DNA from: Syntrophorhabdus sp.
GTDB taxonomy: Bacteria; Desulfobacterota; Syntrophorhabdia; Syntrophorhabdales; Syntrophorhabdaceae
Direction: 5' to 3'
Assembly (NCBI GenBank): GCA_012719415.1
Contig: JAAYAK010000099.1
Coordinates: 1 to 44,897, forward strand
Length of the DNA stretch: 44,897 bases
How positions within the stretch are numbered: the first letter of the stretch is position 1; every line of letters starts with the position of its first letter. The notes beneath the pieces were generated by a model. It searched no databases, was not told the DNA's origin, and worked only from the letters and a program-made list of their open reading frames with translations. The translations under genes and the position numbers were made by a program. Below are positions 38,834 to 44,897 of this stretch, piece after piece.

Positions 38834-39625
38834 ATGAAAAGTTTCTTATCGTATTACGGCGGCAAGTCGCTTCTCGCGAAGAGAATCATCCCCAGGATCC
38901 CGGAACACACCTGCTACTGCGAGGTATTCGCCGGGGCCGCCTGGCTCCTTTTCAAAAAGGAAGAGTCGAAGGTAGAGGTCATAAACGACATCAACAAGGA
39001 CCTGGTCACACTGTACCGGGTCATCAAGCATCATCTCGAGGAGTTCATCCGTTATCTCAAATGGATCCTCGTGGCCAGAGAGGAATTTGCCCGGTTCAAG
39101 GCCGAAAACCCGGAGACCCTGACGGACATCCAGAGGGCGGTGCGGTTCTACTATCTTATGAGGACGGGGTATGGAGCCAAGCTCGTCGGACAGACGTTCA
39201 GCGTCGGGCCCACCAGGCCGTCATCGCTCAACCTCCTCAGAATCGAGGAGGAGCTCTCCGCAGCCCACCTGCGTCTATCCAGGGTCTATATCGAGAACAT
39301 GACCTATCAACGGCTCATTGAACGTTTCGATCGCCCTGAGACCTTTTTCTACATCGATCCGCCCTATTACGGGTGTGAAGAGGATTATGGGAAGGGGATA
39401 TTCGACAGGGAAGACTATCGGCGACTTCGGGACGTTCTCACCGGGATCAGTGGACAGTTTGTTCTGTCTATCAATGACGTTCCCGAGATTCGGGAGGTCT
39501 TCAAAACATTCTTGATCGAGGAGGTTAAGACGAGCTATACCATCTCGGGAGCGGACAAGCAGCAGAGGGTCACAGAGCTCCTGATCCGAAACTACGAACT
39601 GCCATCAGAATCAAGCGCGATTTGA
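38834..39625 (+). CDS. dam: DNA adenine N6-methyltransferase (D12 class, Dam-like)
   Basis: 263 aa, alpha-class m6A methylase: 'YYGGKSLLAKRI' (7-18), FAGAAWL S-adenosylmethionine motif (32-38) and catalytic DPPY (175-178). Target sequence cannot be told from this; Dam-type GATC is possible. It occupies the place of mom at the right end of Mu and could protect phage DNA from host restriction. It is separated from the tail operon by a 184-bp structured leader. SD GGAGGG (38821-38826) can be masked by the leader. The stop codon lies in a palindrome. Confidence 0.9.
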   Translation: MKSFLSYYGGKSLLAKRIIPRIPEHTCYCEVFAGAAWLLFKKEESKVEVINDINKDLVTLYRVIKHHLEEFIRYLKWILVAREEFARFKAENPETLTDIQRAVRFYYLMRTGYGAKLVGQTFSVGPTRPSSLNLLRIEEELSAAHLRLSRVYIENMTYQRLIERFDRPETFFYIDPPYYGCEEDYGKGIFDREDYRRLRDVLTGISGQFVLSINDVPEIREVFKTFLIEEVKTSYTISGADKQQRVTELLIRNYELPSESSAI

Positions 39626-39636
39626 CAGTATCAAAT
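39620..39636. promoter_or_regulatory. Palindrome ATTTGA-CAGTA-TCAAAT over the methylase stop
   Basis: A perfect 6+5+6 inverted repeat covering the methylase stop codon, 12 bp before the right terminal repeat. Half-sites have the same sequence as those at 4979-4993 but in the opposite order. It could be an operator or a transposase accessory site. Confidence 0.4.
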
Positions 39637-39647
39637 AATTTTCAAAG

Positions 39648-39693
39648 GTTAGTTATAACGTTATTTGCTACTCAATTATCGCACGCGGCTACA
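39648..39693 (-). repeat. Right terminal inverted repeat of the prophage
   Basis: The reverse complement begins TGTAG and contains TGCGATAA, AATAA and TATAA blocks in register with the left end. It ends in CTACA at 39693, followed by the AGATGG duplication. Confidence 0.8.
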
Positions 39694-39699
39694 AGATGG
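39694..39699. repeat. Target-site duplication, right copy (AGATGG)
   Basis: Identical to 1589-1594. Joining the two copies restores a host intergenic region between the deacetylase and selB. Confidence 0.75.
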
Positions 39700-39723
39700 G
39701 TGATGGGGGACGGGGGATAGAAA

Positions 39724-39861
39724 CGGTTCAAGGGTTCAAAAGTTCAAGAGTTCAAGAGTAAAAAGGAAAGAACGCCGGATGCCTTCGGCCGGTGTGCGAA
39801 TTGTGCAAACCACCCCCCTTCGCGACCTTTTCCGTGAACCTTGAACCTTGAACCTTGAACT
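39724..39861. repeat. Inverted short-repeat arrays upstream of selB
   Basis: Left arm: four 8-nt units NNGTTCAA in tandem (39724-39755). Right arm: three GAACCTT units plus a partial one (39836-39861), the reverse complement of AAGGTTC. The arms can pair across about 80 nt of unique sequence. No gene lies in the 221 bp from the prophage end to selB. The selB promoter region (TATAGT at 39898-39903) lies just downstream. Confidence 0.7.
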
Positions 39862-39914
39862 GCCTTTCCCCCCTTTCCCTGCGCGCCCCATTCGTGGTAT
39901 AGTCTTACCCTGTC

Positions 39915-41807
39915 ATGAAACGTATAATCGTAGGTACCGCGGGGCATATCGATCACGGTAAGACGACCCTGATCAGGGCGCTTACGGGCATCGATTGCGA
40001 TCGTCTCAAGGAGGAGAAGGAGAGGGGCATTACCACGGAGCTTGGTTTTGCCCACTGGCGCCTGGATGAGGATCTGCTTGTCGGTATCGTCGATGTCCCC
40101 GGTCATGAAAGATTCGTACGTCACATGGTGGCTGGCGCCTGGGGCATCGATACGGTGCTTCTTGTTGTTGCCGCTGACGAAGGGGTTATGCCGCAGACGC
40201 GGGAGCACCTGGATATATGCGAGATCCTGGGGCTCACGAAGGGGATCGTCGTCATAACCAAGAAAGACCTCGTCGACGCGGAAATGGTCGAGCTCGTGGA
40301 AGAGGATGTCAGGGATTTTCTCAAGGGCAGGGCGCTGGAGAATGCCCCCGTGGTGGCGGTGTCCGCGACGACGGGAGAGAACCTCGATCTCCTTAAGGGC
40401 ATGCTCCGTGACCTGTCGACGGGAATCGAAGAGAGATCGAGAGAGGGGATCTTCCGGCTGCCTGTCGACAGGGTGTTTACCCTTCGAGGGATGGGGACCA
40501 TTGTCACGGGGACCTGTATTTCCGGACATCTTTCCGTTGGGGAGGAAGTGGAGTTGTTCCCTTTCAGCAGGAAAGCCAGGGTTCGCAGCATACAGGCGTA
40601 TCACGAGGACGTGAAAGAGGCCAGCGCCGGACAGAGGATCGCCTTCAACCTTCAGGGACTTGACAGGCAGGATGTGGAAAGGGGAAGTATGGTGGCTCGT
40701 CCCGACACGCTCCTGCTGACGTCGCGCATCGATGCCTCGCTGCGCCTTTTGAAGCTTCCCATGAAACCGATACGCCACGACAGCATACTGCGCTTTCATA
40801 TCGCCACGACACAGGAGGAGGCACGTCTCGTGCTGCTTGAAAGCGACCAGATAGAGCCGGGACAGGAGCTCTTCGTGCAATTCGTCTTCAAGAGACCCAT
40901 CGTCGTTCTTCCCGGTGACAGATTCATCCTGCGCGGTTCGTACGCCATCCAGACGGTGGGCGGGGGGAAGGTTCTCGACATCATGCCCGCGAGACACAAG
41001 AGAAAGACGGGCGAGCTCGGGAGAGCGTACCACGTTCTCAGCAAGGGGACGGACCTTGAGAAGGCGGCGTATCATGTCTTGAAGGGTGGTTTTCAGGGGG
41101 TCAGGCAGCAGAACCTGTCCATACTCACCGGAAAGGATATTCCTTCCATAGAGAGAGTGGGAGAGGTTCTCCGGAAGGAAGCGATCGCGACCCTTGTCGG
41201 GAAGACATACCTGCACAAGGATTATTTCGACGCGTACCGGGAGAAGGTTGTTGCCTTCGTTGGGGAGTACCACAAGGCAAACCCCCTGAAGATCGGCATC
41301 TCGAAGGAAGAGTTGCGATCACGTCTTCCCGCCACCGACGTCCAGGTGTTTCAGTCGGCCCTCGATGTGTGTGTAGCCGCCGGGCTTATCGTCGTCGAGA
41401 AAGACCGCGTCCGGTCCCGGGACCACGCCCGGGGCACCAGCCAGACGGACGAATTTGAAAAGCGTGTTCTCGATGCCCTCCTTACGGCGGGATTCACCCC
41501 TCCCGGTCTGAAAGACCTCGCGGGGATCGTGGGGGTCACCGAGAAGAATGCGCGGGAGCTTCTCGAGCGCCTTGCCTTCACGGGGGGAGTGGTGAAGGTT
41601 GGCCAGGACATGTACTTCCACAGGGACATGATCGAAGAGGTGAAGGAAAAGGCGGCGAACTATCTCCGCGATCACCAGGAAATGGGTCCCTCAGACTTCA
41701 AATCGGAGCTCAACCTCTCACGAAAATTCCTCATACCCCTCCTCGAATACCTCGACCAGATCAAACTCACGATCAGGAAGGGAGACAAGAGGGTATTAAG
41801 GGGATAA
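39915..41807 (+). CDS. selB: Selenocysteine-specific elongation factor SelB
   Basis: 630 aa. GTPase: P-loop [12 protein letters not shown] (7-18), switch I GITTEL (38-43), DVPGHE (60-65) and TKKD (115-118). EF-Tu-like barrels follow. The C-terminal half has winged helices ('[45 protein letters not shown]', '[33 protein letters not shown]') that bind the SECIS hairpin. It delivers Sec-tRNA to UGA codons, so the host makes selenoproteins. No clear Shine-Dalgarno is present, and a TATAGT -10 lies 11 nt upstream of the ATG, so the leader is very short. It is the downstream neighbour of the prophage insertion. Confidence 0.97.
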   Translation: MKRIIVGTAGHIDHGKTTLIRALTGIDCDRLKEEKERGITTELGFAHWRLDEDLLVGIVDVPGHERFVRHMVAGAWGIDTVLLVVAADEGVMPQTREHLDICEILGLTKGIVVITKKDLVDAEMVELVEEDVRDFLKGRALENAPVVAVSATTGENLDLLKGMLRDLSTGIEERSREGIFRLPVDRVFTLRGMGTIVTGTCISGHLSVGEEVELFPFSRKARVRSIQAYHEDVKEASAGQRIAFNLQGLDRQDVERGSMVARPDTLLLTSRIDASLRLLKLPMKPIRHDSILRFHIATTQEEARLVLLESDQIEPGQELFVQFVFKRPIVVLPGDRFILRGSYAIQTVGGGKVLDIMPARHKRKTGELGRAYHVLSKGTDLEKAAYHVLKGGFQGVRQQNLSILTGKDIPSIERVGEVLRKEAIATLVGKTYLHKDYFDAYREKVVAFVGEYHKANPLKIGISKEELRSRLPATDVQVFQSALDVCVAAGLIVVEKDRVRSRDHARGTSQTDEFEKRVLDALLTAGFTPPGLKDLAGIVGVTEKNARELLERLAFTGGVVKVGQDMYFHRDMIEEVKEKAANYLRDHQEMGPSDFKSELNLSRKFLIPLLEYLDQIKLTIRKGDKRVLRG

Positions 41808-41958
41808 AGACCGTTTTAGGTTTTAGGTTTTAGGTAAAAGACCGGGAAGCACCGGGACTCGACACCTGCCGCTTGATGCCAGACAATCCCCGTCAGGCTG
41901 GTTTCTTTCTTTTGTCTTTTTACCTAAAACCTAAAACCTAAGACTTAAAACGGTCTTT
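41806..41958. terminator. Long inverted repeat between convergent selB and ExeA-like genes
   Basis: Left arm 41806-41842 and right arm 41914-41958 are nearly complementary and begin and end inside the two stop codons. Each arm contains tandem 7-nt units (GGTTTTA on the left, CCTAAAA on the right). The arms enclose about 70 nt of unique sequence. Best read as a bidirectional terminator and barrier. Same design as the array upstream of selB but with another unit sequence. Confidence 0.65.
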
Positions 41959-43489
41959 ACTTTGTTGTTGCCGTTGCTACCTGGGAGGCGATCCAGCCTG
42001 TTCGGTTGCCGTAGAGGCTTACCTTGTACCACTTCATTCCCGTGCTGTCGCCGCGTTCATCGAGGATGGGCAGGATCTCGCCCTGGACGATGGTGAGGAT
42101 CCGCGGGGACTCTATGCCGGGACCGCTGCGGACGTTGGCGGCCGGCGCCTTGACGACGGCGACACGGTTCCGGGACGTTTCGTTCTTCTTCTTCATCTCT
42201 TCCTTGAAGGCGGCTATCACATCCTTTTCGGGAGCCGCCTCGGGGGGAGCCTCAATGGGCGCCTGCACCTGGGGTTTGACCTCGGTGGTCTCCTGTTGAT
42301 CCTTTGTTTGCGCGTTCTCGACGACCGGTTCCTTCGGGGCCTCCGGTTTCTGCACCTCTTTTATGATAACAGTGTTCTGGGGCTGTTTCGTGGCAAGGAC
42401 GAAACGGTATCCCGCCGCTCCGATGAAGATGAAGAGCAGTATGAGCAATGTTATCAATACGGGCCTCAGGTACTGACGGGAGTCGGAGCTGAAGAAGGTC
42501 TCGCGGGCGCTGTGCGAAACATATTCCAGAGCAGGTGCCGGACTGCGCGTTCCAGCCGGCGCGGCGGTATCGTTCGGTGCTTTCAGGGTTTCTTTCGGCG
42601 CCTCCCCCCTGTCGGCAACGATGTAGGGCAGACTCTCCCCCCTTCCGCTCATGGAGTTGATGGCCTTGGAAACCTCCTTGAAGCCTATCTTCCGGGTCTT
42701 GTCGTTGTAGCCGTTGAGAAGGGCGAGGTCGGACACGGCGATGATGGTCCGGGGCAGACCCTTGGAGTACTTGTGGATGATCTCGATGGCATCCTCGGCG
42801 AATATCTCCCGGGCGACATCGAGGCCGGCCTTGTTGAGGCGGTACCTGATCAATTCCCGTGTTTCGTCGAATCTCAGCGGAGTGAAGTAGTAACGGACGG
42901 GCAGTCTCTGCCAGAATTCGGGCATCTCCTGCAGGGTGTCCCAGAGCGCCTTCTGGCCGGAGAGGATGAAGGTATGGAGGTACTCGTTGTTGTGGGTGAG
43001 ATTGATGAGTACCCGGAGCTCCTGGAGGACGTTGCGGGCCTCGCAGAGCATCTGGCCCTCATCGATCACGATGATGTTCTTGCCGCCCTCATCGCGTGCC
43101 GCGACAAGGGCGTTCTTGAGGATCGTGAGGTTCTTCAGCTTGTCATCTGCCGGTGCCTCCCCGGTGATCAGGCCTGTGATCTGGCCGATCATCTGATCCG
43201 CCGTGAGCGTCGGGTGATCGACGAAGGCGTATCGGAAATGGGAACCGTACTCGGCCTTCATCTCGTCGATGAGCTTGAGAAGGATGGTGGTCTTGCCGAG
43301 TCCCGCATCCTCGGATGCGACGACAACGCCGCCCTTGTTCGTGTTTATCGCATACTTCAGGCGCTCGAAGCACTCGAAGTACTGTCCTGTCACACACATC
43401 ATGTTTCCGTCGGGAGCGAGAAGGAACGGATGGTGGTCGAGGCCCCAGTACCTGAGATACTCCTCGGTCATGGCTTGCAGATCTTGCAT
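41957..43489 (-). CDS. ExeA-like AAA+ ATPase with membrane anchor and SH3 domain
   Basis: 510 aa. N-terminal AAA domain typical of the ExeA/GspA family: 'YLRYWGLDHHPFLLAPDGNMMCVTGQYFECFERLKYAI', Walker A SEDAGLGKTT (59-68) and Walker B NIIVIDEGQ. A single transmembrane segment follows ('VLITLLILLFIFIGAAGYRFVL', about 345-366), then a Pro/Glu/Gln-rich periplasmic linker and a C-terminal bacterial SH3 domain ('ANVRSGPGIESPRILTIVQGEILPILDERGDSTGMKWYKVSL'). Such proteins couple ATPase activity to peptidoglycan, helping secretin or pilus assembly. Its start lies inside the SNase gene end (22-nt overlap); ATG 43471 is an alternative. Confidence 0.85.
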   Translation of the reverse strand: MQDLQAMTEEYLRYWGLDHHPFLLAPDGNMMCVTGQYFECFERLKYAINTNKGGVVVASEDAGLGKTTILLKLIDEMKAEYGSHFRYAFVDHPTLTADQMIGQITGLITGEAPADDKLKNLTILKNALVAARDEGGKNIIVIDEGQMLCEARNVLQELRVLINLTHNNEYLHTFILSGQKALWDTLQEMPEFWQRLPVRYYFTPLRFDETRELIRYRLNKAGLDVAREIFAEDAIEIIHKYSKGLPRTIIAVSDLALLNGYNDKTRKIGFKEVSKAINSMSGRGESLPYIVADRGEAPKETLKAPNDTAAPAGTRSPAPALEYVSHSARETFFSSDSRQYLRPVLITLLILLFIFIGAAGYRFVLATKQPQNTVIIKEVQKPEAPKEPVVENAQTKDQQETTEVKPQVQAPIEAPPEAAPEKDVIAAFKEEMKKKNETSRNRVAVVKAPAANVRSGPGIESPRILTIVQGEILPILDERGDSTGMKWYKVSLYGNRTGWIASQVATATTK

Positions 43490-44088
43490 GGTACGTAACC
43501 TATTTTAATAGCATCGCTCCTATTATGAAAGATAATTCTGGATTTCTCAGGGATCTTTTCAATCATCTTGCACGTTGGCCTGTGAAAGACGAACGTCCGC
43601 TTGTTGCCGACATAATGCTTCTCCGTGTCCTGCTTCTTCTCCGACCATATGCCCCTGTCATCGGCCTTTGCCTTTCTTTCGGCGTCGAGGAGGGCATCCC
43701 TGTGCTTGACGTTGGGGCCGGAGACATCCGCCCGGGCATAGCCATTCCTGATGAGCTCGGCGTTGACAAAGGTCTTCTTGACGAAGACGTAGGCCAGGAG
43801 ATTTCCCTTTTCGTCCTTCTTCTTTGCGTCGAATTCCAACCTGACCTTTTTCATGAAGACGAGTCTCTTGTTATAGCCCACAGCCTGCCTGGCGTAGAAC
43901 TCGGCTCCACCTTCCTTTCTGTTAAGCTCCGGGGTGGCGACCCCGATGTACCTGACGATCTCCCCCGATTCGAGCTGAACGGTGTCGCCATCGATTATCT
44001 TCCTGACGACATAATCCTTGGCAAGGGCGACACCGAAGGGAAAGATCAGCGCGGCGAGCAGGGCTAAGGCGACGTATCTCCTGAGCAT
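43468..44088 (-). CDS. Staphylococcal nuclease-like (thermonuclease) secreted protein
   Basis: 206 aa with a signal peptide (1-23, 'LRRYVALALLAALIFPFGVALA'). The SNase OB-fold has 'VRKIIDGDTVQLESGEIVRYIGVATPELN' (D-G-D-T metal region, R and E catalytic positions) and 'NAELIRNGYARAD...AERKAKADDRGIW'. The C-terminal extension has HRPTC and CKIC, a metal-knuckle often attached to SNases. Predicted extracellular or periplasmic DNA/RNA degradation. Same operon as the ExeA-like ATPase. Confidence 0.88.
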   Translation of the reverse strand: MLRRYVALALLAALIFPFGVALAKDYVVRKIIDGDTVQLESGEIVRYIGVATPELNRKEGGAEFYARQAVGYNKRLVFMKKVRLEFDAKKKDEKGNLLAYVFVKKTFVNAELIRNGYARADVSGPNVKHRDALLDAERKAKADDRGIWSEKKQDTEKHYVGNKRTFVFHRPTCKMIEKIPEKSRIIFHNRSDAIKIGYVPCKICKP

Positions 44089-44143
44089 GTTGGTGATGAT
44101 TTTACACTATTTTGCGGCACCGTCAAACAAAATACATGAACAA

Positions 44144-44180
44144 CAAAAAAACCGCCCCCCGTTGTCAGGGGGGCGGTTCG
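44144..44180 (-). terminator. Rho-independent terminator of the thiolase gene
   Basis: ACCGCCCCCC (44151-44160) and GGGGGGCGGT (44168-44177) form a perfect 10-bp GC-rich stem with a 7-nt loop. On the minus strand it is followed by seven T's, 20 bp after the thiolase stop. Confidence 0.92.
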
Positions 44181-44199
44181 CACTATGCTGACTCAGATG

Positions 44200-44897
44200 T
44201 TAACCAACCTTGAAGATCATGGATGCGCCGGTGTCGCCGGCTGCGCAGCCTGCCCAGAGACAATAGCCGCCACCGATCAAGACCATCTCCTCGAGCATCT
44301 CGGCGATGATCCTGCCGGCCGTCGGGGCCTGGGGATGCCCGTAGATCAGGGAGGAACCGTAGTTGTTCATCTTCATGACGTCGATATTGAACTTCTTTGC
44401 GAAGTTGAGGTCGTTGGTCGTGAAGGGGTTGTGGCTCTTAATGGCCTTCATGTCGGTGATCTTGAGGCCGGCATTGGCAAGGGCCATCTCTGCGGCCGGT
44501 ACCGGTGCGGAGGCCATGAAGCCGGGGTTGACGCGGGAAAAACCGTAGGAGACAACCTGGATCTCGACCTTGGGATCGGCGCTCAACTCTTTTGCTTTCT
44601 CCCGATTGGTCACGATGAAGCCGACGTTGCCGTCCGCGGGGAATGTCTGGGCGCCAAAGCTGTGGATCCCACCCTTTTCCGCGGGGCCGAGCTTCGCGAG
44701 ACCTTCGGCTGTCGTAGGGGTAACACCCTCATCCAGCTCGACGAGCACGGTCTTCTTTTTCGAGACTTTGACTTCCGCGGGGAACATGTACTTCTTCTGG
44801 AATTCCCGATCATTTGCCTGTGACATCATGTACTGCTCATAACGCCGAAGCACGACTGCGTCGGACTGTTCCTTGGTGAATCCTTCCAGCTTGGCGA
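44200..44897 (-). CDS. Thiolase-family protein (acetyl-CoA acetyltransferase-like), C-terminal part
   Basis: The gene continues past the right edge. About 232 residues are visible: 'FTKEQSDAVVLRRYEQYMMSQ' (thiolase loop region), then the C-terminal thiolase lobe with 'SAPVPAAEMALANAGLKITDMKAIKSHNPFTTNDL' and 'MNNYGSSLIYGHPQAPTAGRIIAEMLEEM', closing with 'GGGYCLWAGCAAGDTGASMIFKVG'. The last contains the conserved C-x-G neighbourhood and G-H-P (NPxGG-like) histidine. Ordinary thiolases read NxNGGAIAxGHP; here N-Y-G-S-S-L-I-Y-G-H-P, a variant also met in degradative thiolases of anaerobes. Substrate unknown. Confidence 0.85.
   Translation of the reverse strand, partial: AKLEGFTKEQSDAVVLRRYEQYMMSQANDREFQKKYMFPAEVKVSKKKTVLVELDEGVTPTTAEGLAKLGPAEKGGIHSFGAQTFPADGNVGFIVTNREKAKELSADPKVEIQVVSYGFSRVNPGFMASAPVPAAEMALANAGLKITDMKAIKSHNPFTTNDLNFAKKFNIDVMKMNNYGSSLIYGHPQAPTAGRIIAEMLEEMVLIGGGYCLWAGCAAGDTGASMIFKVG

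Larger units (their letters stand above)
1595..39693. mobile_element. Mu-like transposable prophage (complete, about 38.1 kb)
   Basis: The element is bounded by 46-nt imperfect inverted repeats starting TGTAG and flanked by AGATGG direct repeats. Content and order follow phage Mu: leftward repressor, rightward Ner-like gene, DDE transposase, AAA target-selection ATPase, Gam, GemA, Mor, lysis genes, terminase, Mu-type head genes, contractile tail and a terminal DNA-modification gene. No structural gene shows a frameshift or internal stop apart from the expected tail-chaperone overlap. Not found: a gin invertase with invertible fibre segment, a separate late activator C, and com/mom homologues. 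Confidence 0.93.

Noticed and set aside
1605-39683. Prophage ends at the inner TGCGATAA motif
   Set aside because: The flanking bases (GGGGG and CGCGG) do not match as a target duplication, whereas ends at TGTAG give an exact AGATGG repeat and extend the inverted repeat.
39724-39861. CRISPR-like array upstream of selB
   Set aside because: Units are 7-8 nt in direct contact without spacers, so they are simple tandem repeats and not a CRISPR array.
39744-41273. Minus-strand open frame of 509 codons across selB
   Set aside because: Antisense shadow of selB, whose GTPase motifs are complete.

Overview
The window carries one complete Mu-like transposable prophage, about 38.1 kb (1595-39693), inserted in the chromosome of a Gram-negative anaerobe. 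The host is probably a deltaproteobacterium (Desulfobacterota). The evidence is moderate: a GC-rich chromosome, a selenocysteine elongation factor, a degradative-type thiolase, an ExeA-like secretion ATPase with SH3 domain, and a phage lysis cassette with spanins, which implies an outer membrane. No rRNA, tRNA or CRISPR array was seen.

Host left flank (1-1594): the N-terminal part of comEC and a histone-deacetylase-family hydrolase, overlapping and both on the minus strand. Host right flank (39700-44897): selB on plus; then on minus an ExeA-like AAA ATPase overlapped by a staphylococcal-nuclease-like protein, and a partial thiolase followed by a strong terminator. The intergenic regions on both sides of selB contain short tandem arrays in inverted orientation.

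Prophage ends: a 46-nt imperfect terminal inverted repeat (34/46 identical by eye, starting TGTAG) lies at 1595-1640 and 39648-39693. It is bracketed by the 6-bp direct repeat AGATGG (1589-1594 and 39694-39699), read as the target-site duplication. The element sits between two divergent host genes, 33 bp upstream of the deacetylase start, and so probably separates the deacetylase-comEC operon from its promoter.

Prophage left arm (minus): a membrane protein of unknown function next to the end, a possible 46-aa ORF and an XRE-type repressor. Early region (plus, 3220-14100): a Cro/Ner-like regulator, a BRO-like antirepressor, small regulators, a MuA-like DDE transposase, a MuB-like AAA ATPase, Gam, and a set of small zinc-ribbon, ASCH-domain, cysteine-peptidase-like and unknown proteins. 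A zinc-ribbon gene on the opposite strand (4414-4959) interrupts the early genes. Middle region: a G-rich repeat tract with two perfect hairpins, then GemA and Mor.

Late region (15262-38649): lysis genes (SleB-type hydrolase, membrane protein, SLT transglycosylase, nested Rz/Rz1-like spanins, holin-like protein), terminase subunits, Mu-type portal, gpF with a toxin-like C-terminus, gpG, protease/scaffold, decoration and major capsid proteins. The contractile tail follows: sheath, tube, chaperone with a downstream overlapping frame, tape measure, DNA-circularisation protein, hub, spike, wedge proteins, fibre and a fibre-assembly-like protein. The order follows phage Mu closely and no structural gene looks broken.

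The right tip carries a DNA adenine methylase where Mu has mom. Its 180-nt leader can form a branched RNA, and 11 nt of that leader are perfectly complementary to the methylase Shine-Dalgarno region. This is the strongest candidate for an undescribed regulatory system here. Other signals worth checking are a split ribosome-binding site before the gp36-like gene, an internal scaffold start, the out-of-frame tail chaperone extension, a (GA)n tract joining two DNA-binding modules, and a leaderless-looking early promoter overlapped by a palindromic operator.
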